From Bacteroidota bacterium (GTDB lineage Bacteria > Bacteroidota > Bacteroidia > Cytophagales > Cyclobacteriaceae): 55,689 nt of DNA. Positions 16,454 through 25,034 of the stretch are shown in pieces; the stretch's first letter is position 1, and each line of letters starts with the position of its first letter. The notes under the pieces are model-generated. The model searched no databases, was not told where the DNA came from, and saw only the letters and a list, made by a program, of their open reading frames with translations. The translations under genes and the position numbers were made by a program. The DNA is taken from the NCBI GenBank assembly GCA_947470895.1, contig CANIVF010000025.1:1-55689 (forward strand), read 5' to 3'.

Positions 16454-17977
16454 CTACATCCGCATGAGCGCTGCCATGGTTTCAATTCCTTCCCATAAGT
16501 ATTGCAATATTACATTTTCATTTTCCGCATGTTGATTGTTGTCATAGTTAACAATGGGAATCGTGATGGGTTTTGTTTGCAACAATTGCTCATATAAATA
16601 AAGCGGTAAACTTCCGCCAAGGGATGGAACACGCACCATATCATAATCCATGGTGGTTTCAACAGCCTTGATGGCTTTCTGAGCCAGCGGAAGATCCATG
16701 GGGGTGCGTTGGGCATTGTAGCCCGCGCCACGCTTCACCACTTTGGCTAATAATGGGTATTTCATGCGCTCTTCATCAGTAGGCTCGTGATCAATGATAT
16801 AATAGCCTTCACTGCGGATGTGATCCATTACTTTTTTTACCTGACGATCAACATCATTACCCACAACAAGTCGTAAGTCGATCACCGCTGTTGCTTCGGT
16901 GGGAATAACATTCGCTGCCATAGCCCCTACATTAGCGCTTTGAATCCCATTGATATTTAATGTCGGAATAGTAAGCAATTCCGTCATCGATTTTCCATCC
17001 CCGTCAGGTTGTGGCAACATCAGGTCTTTCTTTAAAATGTCATCGACAGGGGGAATGGCACTCAGCGCTTTTTTCTCGATCTCGGTAAGTGGCGTTACAT
17101 CATTATAAAACCCTTTGATGGTGATCATACCATTTTTATCCTTCATGCTTGCCAGAAGTTGCGCCAGTCGCATGGCGGGGTTGGGAGCCCAATTTCCATA
17201 GTTGCCGCTGTGCAACGGACGAGTGGCTCCATAAACTTTTAGATCAATGTTCACATCACCCCGCACACCAAAAAGCACTTGCTTTCTGCCGGTAACGTGG
17301 CGTGGACCATCACAAATAATCCATTGGTCAGCCTTTAAAAGATCCTTGTGAATCTTAAAGATATCGGACAAGTATTTTGATCCTGCCTCTTCTTCACCTT
17401 CAAAAAAGAATTTAATGTTTACGGTTGGTTTCAACCCGGAAACAATCAGCGATTCATAAGCAGTAATGATGGCAAACACGCCTGCTTTGTCATCTGAAGA
17501 TCCTCTGCCATATAAACGCCACTGCGGATTAATTACATCCTTGTCGCTGGGGAAAGAAATAATCTTTCCTTCTTTATCGAGGCGATCTGTGAGTAACGTT
17601 GGCGTGAATGGAGCGAGACCTTCAGCCCATTGTTTGGGATTTACCGGTTGTCCATCATAATGCGCATAAAAAGCAATCGTAGTAGTAGCTCCAGGCGTTT
17701 TCACTTCTCCATATACCACCGGTGCAGACCCAGATTTGCCAGACAGAAGTAATTGGCTTTTGACTCCATGCTTCACCATCAGATCCTTAATCCAATTTGC
17801 ATTGCGCACCATGTTAATAGAATCTCCCAACACATTGGGTATGGTTAAGAACTCTCTATACTGATTCAACCACCGGTGTTGATTCTTTTGATCAAAAATA
17901 TATTGATTGATCTTTGAAGATTGTGCCGATGAAATAAACGAAACAACAACCAGAACCGCTGTGAGGAGAGACTTCAT
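16454..17977 (-). CDS. Exported M20 family metallopeptidase
   Basis: A 507-residue dipeptidase-like enzyme with a signal peptide (cut after ISSAQ). The metal ligands of the two-zinc M20 site are seen in YAHYDGQP, GRGSSDDKAG, EGEEEAGS and CDGP, and the dimerisation lid domain follows with PLHSGNYG. It ends with a His region in NNQHAENENV. Length fits the M20A-type carboxypeptidase/dipeptidase group. It is the last of three exported peptidases in a row (gaps of 32 and 14 bases), which together suggest breakdown of short peptides in the periplasm. Confidence 0.9.
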   Translation of the reverse strand: MKSLLTAVLVVVSFISSAQSSKINQYIFDQKNQHRWLNQYREFLTIPNVLGDSINMVRNANWIKDLMVKHGVKSQLLLSGKSGSAPVVYGEVKTPGATTTIAFYAHYDGQPVNPKQWAEGLAPFTPTLLTDRLDKEGKIISFPSDKDVINPQWRLYGRGSSDDKAGVFAIITAYESLIVSGLKPTVNIKFFFEGEEEAGSKYLSDIFKIHKDLLKADQWIICDGPRHVTGRKQVLFGVRGDVNIDLKVYGATRPLHSGNYGNWAPNPAMRLAQLLASMKDKNGMITIKGFYNDVTPLTEIEKKALSAIPPVDDILKKDLMLPQPDGDGKSMTELLTIPTLNINGIQSANVGAMAANVIPTEATAVIDLRLVVGNDVDRQVKKVMDHIRSEGYYIIDHEPTDEERMKYPLLAKVVKRGAGYNAQRTPMDLPLAQKAIKAVETTMDYDMVRVPSLGGSLPLYLYEQLLQTKPITIPIVNYDNNQHAENENVILQYLWEGIETMAALMRM

Positions 17978-17991
17978 AAGAGCAAACGATA

Positions 17992-19281
17992 TTAGTTTTT
18001 TGCAAAAGGTTGATCAATAGAAATCGAAGGCTGCGAAAACCATTTTGGTCCCTCGGCAGTCATGTATACACAATCTTCATGACGAACACCAAACTCACCC
18101 ACGATAGAAATATTGGGCTCAATACTAAAGCACATGCCCGGTTGCAATAATAGTTTATTGCCTCGTACCGCATTGCCCCATTCATGCACATCCATGCCAA
18201 TGCCATGCCCGGTGCGATGTGGCAAGCCGGGTAATTTATAGTCAGGACCGAAACCAGCATCCGTAATTACCTTACGTGCAGCAGCATCCACTTCTTCTAA
18301 CGCTGCACCTATCTTGGCAGCAGCGAATCCTGCTGCTTGCGCTTTTTGTTCCAGATCCCAAATCTCTTGCTGTCGTTTGGTCGGCTCAGCCCCAAATATG
18401 ATTGTTCGGCTCACATCAGAACAATAACCTTCCACTTTACATCCACAATCCATCAAAACCACATCACCCTTCTTTAGCTTTTGCGGCTGCACACTGCCGT
18501 GCGGAAAGGCCGAAGCCTTATCAAAATTAACACCAGCGAAAGTTGGCTCCGCGCCTAGTTTGATATGTGCATCCGTAACGATTGCTTCAAATTCGGCAGG
18601 GCTCATTCCTTCTTTTAAACTCTTAATACCAATGGCCATGGCTACCATGGTGGTATCTGTGGCTTTCTGCATCAAGGCAATCTCAGCCGGAGATTTTACT
18701 AAGCGACATGGAATCGTAACCGGATCGCCACTCACAAAATTCAAATGGGGCGCTTCTTTGCGCATTCCATCCAAAATAAAAAAGCGAAGCTGCTCCTCTA
18801 CACCTATCGTTCCTGCGGTAATACCCGATTTCTTAAAAGCAACCGCAATCAATTTGTATGGACTTTCATCCTCCTGCCAAGCAAACACTTCACTACCAAT
18901 TTTGATCAATTCGCGCAGGCGTTCTTCCTCAAAACCTGGACATATATAGCTCACTTCACCTTCTGCAGGGATGATGGCAACCATCGTTCTCTCACTCGTT
19001 CCCCAGCTGATGCCCGTGAAATATTTCAATGAAGATCCGGCATCCAATACCAGCGCTTGTATTTTGTTTTCTTTCATAAGCTGCTGGGCTTTTGCAATCC
19101 TTGTTTTGCGCTCCTCCAGAGTGATCGGCAACACATCACCAGTCATAGACTGGATGGCATCATCAAACGTTTTTTCTTCTGCTTTTGGATTGCCTGATGC
19201 GCATGAACTGATACCTGTGGCCAGGCCAGTAGCCGCTGCTATTGCCGAAACGCTAATGAATTCTCTTCGCTTTAGTTTCAT
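17992..19281 (-). CDS. M24 family Xaa-Pro peptidase, exported lipoprotein
   Basis: A 429-residue creatinase/prolidase-fold enzyme. The N-terminus has twin arginines (KRREFI) followed by a hydrophobic stretch and ISSC, so it may be a Tat-exported lipoprotein. The M24 metal ligands are visible: VVLMDCGCKVEGYCSDVSRT (two Asp), HRTGHGIGMDVHEWG (His), FSIEPNI (Glu) and FGVRHEDCVYM (Glu). The family cleaves Xaa-Pro bonds. Placement between two M20 peptidases fits a proline-peptide salvage set. Confidence 0.9.
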   Translation of the reverse strand: MKLKRREFISVSAIAAATGLATGISSCASGNPKAEEKTFDDAIQSMTGDVLPITLEERKTRIAKAQQLMKENKIQALVLDAGSSLKYFTGISWGTSERTMVAIIPAEGEVSYICPGFEEERLRELIKIGSEVFAWQEDESPYKLIAVAFKKSGITAGTIGVEEQLRFFILDGMRKEAPHLNFVSGDPVTIPCRLVKSPAEIALMQKATDTTMVAMAIGIKSLKEGMSPAEFEAIVTDAHIKLGAEPTFAGVNFDKASAFPHGSVQPQKLKKGDVVLMDCGCKVEGYCSDVSRTIIFGAEPTKRQQEIWDLEQKAQAAGFAAAKIGAALEEVDAAARKVITDAGFGPDYKLPGLPHRTGHGIGMDVHEWGNAVRGNKLLLQPGMCFSIEPNISIVGEFGVRHEDCVYMTAEGPKWFSQPSISIDQPFAKN

Positions 19282-19313
19282 AGTTGAATGAATTGCTAAT
19301 GGATTAAATATTT

Positions 19314-20732
19314 TTAGTTCGCCTTTGCCAGGTTAAAGATTACCTCCCAGTTGAATTGCACAAATTTATTGATCGACTCTTCGAGTATGCGTTCCTGATC
19401 ACTATGTGCGCCAAATCCTTTTGGGCCATCTTCGGCATCCGTCAATGGACCAATGCCATAACACTCTACTCCTTTTTCCCGAACAAAGGCCATATCGGTA
19501 GCGCCTGTTAACATCATGGGAAGTGAAACCGTGTTATACATTTTATTTAGGGTACTTTCCAACATTAGAAAAGCTTCTGTTTCCAGTTTTGACGGGCGGG
19601 CGGCCGGCCGAAGGTTACTGTCTAGAATAACTATTTCAATTTGTGAATCATTGATCACGCGCTTCATTTCCGCCAACAGAATTTTCATATCTTCATCAGG
19701 CAAAGCACGAATGTCAAGTGTTGCTTCCGCTTCGCTGGGGATGATATTAACCAGGTATCCTCCTTTAATCATGTTGGGCGAAATCGATGTGCGTAGTGTT
19801 GAATAAACACGAGGCTCTCTTGCCGCAAAATATTCCTGAGCTTTTTCGGCACCATTACCATTTACAAGTGCCAGATAACGGGCAGCATCTACTGGAGGAA
19901 CGATTGCTGCCATACGCGTAAAGAATGTGCGGGTGGTTTCGTTTAGTCGCATCGGAGTTTGCCATGCTGCTATTTTAGCAATGGCTTGTGATAAGTGAAC
20001 CACGGCATTATCCTGAAGTGGAACTGAACCATGACCTGCTGTTCCGCGTGCAACAAGCTTTACACTACGAGGAACCTTTTCAGTAGTTGCAATACCAGCA
20101 AATAACACTTTACCTTCTTTCCTGCTTATTACACCGCCTTCTGCAAAACAAAACTCTGCTTCAATTTCCGACCAATGTTCCTTCACCATATACTCAATAC
20201 CAACACTGGAGTTAGACTCCTCGCCAGACTCGGCCAAAAAAATCACATCGCGATCTAGTGCAATTTTTAATCGCTTCAATTGAATCATCACCATAAGTGC
20301 GGCCACCACATTGTCTTTATCATCCACGGCACCACGGCCGTAGACATAACCACCTTCGCGCTTAGCTGAAAACGGAGGATGAATCCATTTTGTAGAATCA
20401 ACACTCACTACATCGGTATGTGCCATAATCAATAAAGGCTTCTTTTTACCACTTCCTTTAATTCGCGCCACCAGGTTTGGATGTTTGGGATCTTTAAAGA
20501 AAACCTTTGTGGCGATACCTTCCCGATCTAAAACCGATTTTAAATAATCAACCACCGGTGCTTCACTTCCGGTTGCCACACTTGAATTAATTCTCAGGAT
20601 AGCCTGAAAATATTTCATGGTTTCCTCTTGCAGCTTAGTCCAGTCTGGTTGTTTGGTCTGCGTTTGTGCATAAGAACCAAATGCGATGAAAAAAGTACAT
20701 AGGATGATCGAAAGGCGATGAATGAGTTTCAT
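19314..20732 (-). CDS. Exported M20 family metallopeptidase
   Basis: A 472-residue enzyme with a signal peptide (IAFGSYAQ). Metal-site segments are IMAHTDVVSVD, YGRGAVDDKDN, LAESGEES and the late GAHSDQERI; the lid domain has GTAGHGSVP. It resembles the M20 group of carboxypeptidase S/aminoacylase-like enzymes and is distinct from the other M20 gene in this cluster. It is the first gene of the peptidase trio. A possible promoter (TTAG-N19-TATCTTCG) lies about 36 bases upstream on the minus strand. Confidence 0.9.
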   Translation of the reverse strand: MKLIHRLSIILCTFFIAFGSYAQTQTKQPDWTKLQEETMKYFQAILRINSSVATGSEAPVVDYLKSVLDREGIATKVFFKDPKHPNLVARIKGSGKKKPLLIMAHTDVVSVDSTKWIHPPFSAKREGGYVYGRGAVDDKDNVVAALMVMIQLKRLKIALDRDVIFLAESGEESNSSVGIEYMVKEHWSEIEAEFCFAEGGVISRKEGKVLFAGIATTEKVPRSVKLVARGTAGHGSVPLQDNAVVHLSQAIAKIAAWQTPMRLNETTRTFFTRMAAIVPPVDAARYLALVNGNGAEKAQEYFAAREPRVYSTLRTSISPNMIKGGYLVNIIPSEAEATLDIRALPDEDMKILLAEMKRVINDSQIEIVILDSNLRPAARPSKLETEAFLMLESTLNKMYNTVSLPMMLTGATDMAFVREKGVECYGIGPLTDAEDGPKGFGAHSDQERILEESINKFVQFNWEVIFNLAKAN

Positions 20733-20850
20733 AAGGTTTAGGTTAATTAAAGAGGGCCATCGAAAATCGAAGATAAGGAATTGTTTTATGGCGCCTAATC
20801 CATTCGAATAATTTCGTAATAATCAGATCACCAATAGTGATATATTGAAA

Positions 20851-20882
20851 TTTGAATGAATGCAGAAGTTTAATTAATTTAA
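20851..20882 (+). promoter_or_regulatory. Possible promoter of the sugar-transport pair
   Basis: TTTG (20851-20854) is followed after 20 bases by TAATTTAA (20875-20882), six of eight matches to the Bacteroidota -7 box, 18 bases before the GTG start of the transporter gene. The rest of the 168-base divergent gap shows nothing clear. Confidence 0.35.
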
Positions 20883-20900
20883 AACACATAAACTTATAGT

Positions 20901-22151
20901 GTGAAAAAAAAATATTATTTGCTCATTCTGATATTCGTGGTTTTTTTCGCCATTTCCTTTCTGACCAATATCCTTGGTGCTATCAACCCGAATGTCAGCG
21001 ATAGTTTTTTATTAAACGGAGTGATGACAGGCTTACTGCCATTCTCATTCTTTATTGCGTATGCACTCATGTCGATTCCCTCCGGGATGATTGTTCAGAA
21101 AATTGACGAAAAGAAAAGCTTAATATTTGCATGGATACTTGCGCTTAGTGGGGCATTATTATTCTCTCTATTCCCAACGTTTCCGGTTTTTTTATGTTCT
21201 CTGTTTCTGATCGGTTGCGGGATGGCATTGCTTCAGGTGATTCTTTATCCATTACTCCGTGTAGTTGGTGGTGAAAAACACTTCGCCTTCAATTCTGTAC
21301 TTGCGCAATTAGTCTTTGGAGCTGCCTCATTCTTAAGTCCGTTTGTGTATTCATATCTCGTCACTCATCTAGATGATCCTTCACTACATCAAGGACCGAT
21401 TATTGAATTAATTTCATTCGTAACTCCCGATGCACTTTCATGGGTATCCATCTATTGGATTTTTAGTTTCGTGAGTTTTCTGATGATTGTGATCATGATC
21501 ATCACTCCGATTCCAAAAGTGATGCGTAACGAAGATGAAACCGTTGGAGCCTGGGACACCCATATTCAATTATTTAAACAGAAAAATGTAATTCTATTTT
21601 TCCTTGGAATATTTTCATATGTAGGCACCGAGCAGGGAATCTCAAACTGGATATCAGAATTTTTGAGGACGTATCATGGATTTAAACCCGAAGTGGAAGG
21701 ATCAGCCACCGTGGGCTTATTTTGGGGAATGATGACAGTCGGTTGCATTCCAGGAATGGTGTTATTGAAAGTAATGGATAGTAAACTCGTGTTGCGTATT
21801 TTCACCATCGCAGCCATTGTCATCCTGATGGGCACACTTTGGGGCAATGCTCAATTTGCTTTGTTTGGATTTCCTGCACTTGGCTTTTGTTTGTCGGTTA
21901 CGTATGCTGTGATTTTCTCTCTCGCTCTTAACAGTGTTCCAAAATATCACGGCACATTTGCTGGCATTCTATGCACCGGTATTGCCGGAGGCGCCATCAT
22001 CTCATTACTGATTGGGAAGTTGAAGGACCTGATCGGATTACAAAGCGGCATGATGATTTTATTTATACCCTTGATCTATATCATCAGTATTACCTTCTGG
22101 GCAAAACCCATCATTAAAAATGCTACCATCAGAAAAGAAGATCACCATTAA
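20901..22151 (+). CDS. MFS sugar transporter (FHS/FucP-like)
   Basis: A 416-residue protein with about twelve membrane segments. The opening helix (FVVFFAISFLTNILGAINP) and the following FLLNGVMTGLLPFSFFIAYALMSIPSG match the fucose/glucose-galactose:proton symporter family. It starts with GTG at 20901: an in-frame TAA at 20889 rules out a longer frame and no ATG lies near. Six bases separate it from the glycosidase lipoprotein, so the pair probably releases and imports a sugar. Confidence 0.85.
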   Translation: MKKKYYLLILIFVVFFAISFLTNILGAINPNVSDSFLLNGVMTGLLPFSFFIAYALMSIPSGMIVQKIDEKKSLIFAWILALSGALLFSLFPTFPVFLCSLFLIGCGMALLQVILYPLLRVVGGEKHFAFNSVLAQLVFGAASFLSPFVYSYLVTHLDDPSLHQGPIIELISFVTPDALSWVSIYWIFSFVSFLMIVIMIITPIPKVMRNEDETVGAWDTHIQLFKQKNVILFFLGIFSYVGTEQGISNWISEFLRTYHGFKPEVEGSATVGLFWGMMTVGCIPGMVLLKVMDSKLVLRIFTIAAIVILMGTLWGNAQFALFGFPALGFCLSVTYAVIFSLALNSVPKYHGTFAGILCTGIAGGAIISLLIGKLKDLIGLQSGMMILFIPLIYIISITFWAKPIIKNATIRKEDHH

Positions 22152-22157
22152 TTTATA

Positions 22158-24572
22158 ATGATGAAGATAAACTATCCACTCCCTCTTCTCCTTACACTTC
22201 TTTTGATCAGTTGTTCTACAAATGAAAAACAGACGAGAGCCTATTTACTAAAAGATGTTTCTAAACTTTCTTTCATTCAAGGAAAGGCTCAATACCTAGC
22301 TTCTCCTTTTGTTACTGCTGGCGATCGGGTTTACCTGGTAGGTCATCAGGATGGAAGCTTTCCTGATCTGGGCTGGCATGTAGGTGGCGAGATGGGCGGA
22401 GTTTGGGACCATCCCATTAAACTCATGGATGGATTTACTGCCAGCATAAAAATTAAAGGTAGCGATCGTTCATTCTGTCTCGACAAAGCAGATCAGTTTA
22501 CCAATTTTCCAATGGCCAACAGCCATCATTACACATGGGCAGAAGAACACCTGGCAGTCGATCGTACCCAATTTGTACCCGATGGTGTTGAGGGTATAAT
22601 TGTTGAATTCAGAATTGCCAATCATGAAAATAATAAAAAGGAAATCATGTTCTCTTTCACGGGAATGGTGGACCTGCGACCCACATGGCTGGGCGAACGA
22701 ACCAACATGGTTGATGCTGAAGATGAAATTTCATTTGATAATAAGGAATCTATGGTGATAGCAAAAGACAAAAACAATCCATGGTTTGCAGCCTTTGGCT
22801 CATCACTGAAATCTGATTTTTCTATCAAGGGAGATGTTTGTCATTCAACACCAGGAAAAGGATTGGGAAAAGATGCGACACTATCCTATTCACTTACCGT
22901 GGAAGCAAACGAAGAAGTAGTCGTTCCAGTTTTTATTGCGGGCTCTTATCAATCCGAAGAATTACTTCGATCAACTTATGATCTACTGAAAACAAAAGGA
23001 CAAGAAAAGCTAGCACAAAAAATAGATCGCTATCACAAAATTAATGCTACTGCTCACCTCACTATTCCCGACAAGGATATTGAGCAAATGTATGAATGGC
23101 TTAAGTACAACACCGATTGGCTCATTCGAAATGTTCCGGAACAAGGTATAGGTCTTTCGGCAGGGCTACCCGATTATCCATGGTGGTTTGGTGCCGATGC
23201 AACGTATTCGCTGCAAGGTGTTTTAGCAACCGGTAACCATGAATTGGCCAAGAATACGATCTTGTTGTTGCATAAAATATCTCAGCGCACTAACAGCAAC
23301 GGAAGAGTCATTCATGAAGTATCCACCAATGGATCGGTCTATAATCCTGGAAACATCAATGAAACTGCTCAGTTCATCACCTTAGTGAACAACTATTATC
23401 ACTGGACCAGTGATAAAGAATTAGTTACGTTACTTTATCCTGATCTGAAAAAAGGCATGACCTGGCTACTGAAGGACAGAGATCCTGATGGAAATCATTA
23501 TCCAAACGGGAGTGGGATGATGGAAATACCTGGCTTGGAATCAGAACTGGAGATGATTGATGTGGCCGTCTACACCCAACAAGCACTTACGAGCATAGTA
23601 GAACTAGCGCTAGCTGTTGAAGACAATACCGCAGCGAATGAATATCAGAAGCTTGCCGAAGAACTCAAAGTAAAAATCAATAGAGATTGGTGGCAGCCCA
23701 ATGAGAATTCGTTTGGAGATTTCAGAGGAACTGTGGAAGAAGGGAAACCAATTCTTGAAGCAGCAATGATCCGGTCAGATACTCTAGGAAAAACATGGGC
23801 TGTCGAGGAATTAAAGAATACACAAAAACAAATGAAACAATACGTCTCCGGTCAGCGCATGCCTCATGTGATTTATCATAACTGGGTGGTGAATACTCCC
23901 CTTGAAACGGGTGTTGCTGATCACGGCAAAGCACAAATCGCGCTTAAGAAAGCAAAGACTTATGAGAATCTGTTTGGTGTTTTCGTAACTGGCATAGACC
24001 GAACAGAAGAAGCCGATAGCGTGATATTAAAGTCGAGAAAGAAAATATTTTCTTATACCGGTGCCGTTATGACGTTGCCAACAAGTGTGCTGGCAGTAGG
24101 ATCAGCCAACTATGGATATTCGGATGAAGCAATGCAATACATTCATAAACTTCATCAATCATTCAGTTACGCACTTCCCGGATCTATGTATGAAGTATCC
24201 CCCGACTTTGGTATGATCACACAAGCCTGGAACATTTATGGTGTGGCCGTTCCCATCATTCAACATTTCTTTGGTATTGAACCAAAAGCCTATGAAAAGA
24301 GTATTTCCATTTCTCCCAACTTACCCACTTCGTGGAAAAACGCAGCTATTGAAAATGTGAAGGTCGGAGATAATGAAGTGAGTGTTGCCATACTCAAACA
24401 AAATGATCATGTAGAATTTCTTATTCAACAAACCCTTGAGGATTGGTCTGTTGTCATTCCGATAAAAAACTCAAAGAAGATCATCGTTAATGAAAAAGAA
24501 TTAGACATCAAAGCGATTGATGCAAATACGATTAAACTCACTGGTAAGAAAAACAGTATAAAGATTTACTGA
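22158..24572 (+). CDS. Lipoprotein with six-hairpin glycosidase domain (debranching-enzyme-like)
   Basis: An 804-residue lipoprotein (LLLISC/ST). An N-terminal beta-sandwich region (about 25-290) precedes an alpha/alpha toroid (about 300-740) with YNTDWLIRNVPEQGIGLSAGLPDYPWWFGADATYSLQG-type segments, DPDGNHYPNG, and a Glu-rich segment GLESELEMIDVAVYTQQ. This architecture resembles the amylo-alpha-1,6-glucosidase/glycogen-debranching and rhamnosidase group. The exact substrate is unknown. A C-terminal beta domain closes it. Its end overlaps the 3' tail of the opposing response-regulator pseudogene by 72 bases. Confidence 0.75.
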   Translation: MMKINYPLPLLLTLLLISCSTNEKQTRAYLLKDVSKLSFIQGKAQYLASPFVTAGDRVYLVGHQDGSFPDLGWHVGGEMGGVWDHPIKLMDGFTASIKIKGSDRSFCLDKADQFTNFPMANSHHYTWAEEHLAVDRTQFVPDGVEGIIVEFRIANHENNKKEIMFSFTGMVDLRPTWLGERTNMVDAEDEISFDNKESMVIAKDKNNPWFAAFGSSLKSDFSIKGDVCHSTPGKGLGKDATLSYSLTVEANEEVVVPVFIAGSYQSEELLRSTYDLLKTKGQEKLAQKIDRYHKINATAHLTIPDKDIEQMYEWLKYNTDWLIRNVPEQGIGLSAGLPDYPWWFGADATYSLQGVLATGNHELAKNTILLLHKISQRTNSNGRVIHEVSTNGSVYNPGNINETAQFITLVNNYYHWTSDKELVTLLYPDLKKGMTWLLKDRDPDGNHYPNGSGMMEIPGLESELEMIDVAVYTQQALTSIVELALAVEDNTAANEYQKLAEELKVKINRDWWQPNENSFGDFRGTVEEGKPILEAAMIRSDTLGKTWAVEELKNTQKQMKQYVSGQRMPHVIYHNWVVNTPLETGVADHGKAQIALKKAKTYENLFGVFVTGIDRTEEADSVILKSRKKIFSYTGAVMTLPTSVLAVGSANYGYSDEAMQYIHKLHQSFSYALPGSMYEVSPDFGMITQAWNIYGVAVPIIQHFFGIEPKAYEKSISISPNLPTSWKNAAIENVKVGDNEVSVAILKQNDHVEFLIQQTLEDWSVVIPIKNSKKIIVNEKELDIKAIDANTIKLTGKKNSIKIY

Positions 24573-25027
24573 TTCAATGAATTCGTTTTGGTAATTTATA
24601 AAAAGGCTAAATTGATACCCGTACATGCTGCTTGATAAGAAACTAAGCAGGTCCTGAAGCATGACTTCCCAAAGCGGTTTAGCCAAAAACTTCTTCCCCA
24701 CTGGATACTGCCATGTACGGTCAATGTCTTTGTGATCACTGGAAGAACTAAGCATGACCACCGCAGACTTAGCCTGTGCCCTATCCGACAACTTCAAAAA
24801 CTCATTCCAAAAATCAAAACCGTGAATAACGGGCATGTGGATATCAAGAAAAATCAGATCCGGGAAATCATCAGAACCTATTTAATGTTTTTTTTATATT
24901 CCAATGCATCTACCACAGAAGTCATGGACGTCATTTTTCCGGCAAAATTAAATTGATTAATGATCTCACCAGCCACATAGCTGTCAATTTCTTTATGATC
25001 GATTAACATAGCGTTTTTTCCTTCCAT
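24501..25027 (-). pseudogene. Response regulator (receiver domain) broken by a frameshift
   Basis: The N-terminal piece (25027-24878, 49 residues) begins MEGKNAMLIDHKEIDSYVAG and ends EYKKNIK before TAG. In another frame the receiver continues as SDDFPDLIFLDIHMPVIHGF, with the phospho-acceptor Asp at codon 24845-24843, the switch Ser region VVMLSSSSD and the conserved Lys-Pro in FLAKPL. Restoring one A in the AAA at 24883-24881 joins both parts without a stop. The acidic pocket is odd (IDHKEID rather than DDD). It follows its kinase by 7 bases. The tail beyond about 24590 runs into the opposing gene and is probably not native. A sequencing error cannot be excluded. Confidence 0.75.
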
Positions 25028-25034
25028 ATCAGAT

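Noticed and set aside
24878-24900. A AAA AAC slippery heptamer in the broken response regulator, suggesting programmed -1 frameshifting
   Set aside because: A -1 slip there leads straight to CAT TAA, so it does not join the two halves; only a shift at the following AAA (24883-24881) works, which points to a mutation.
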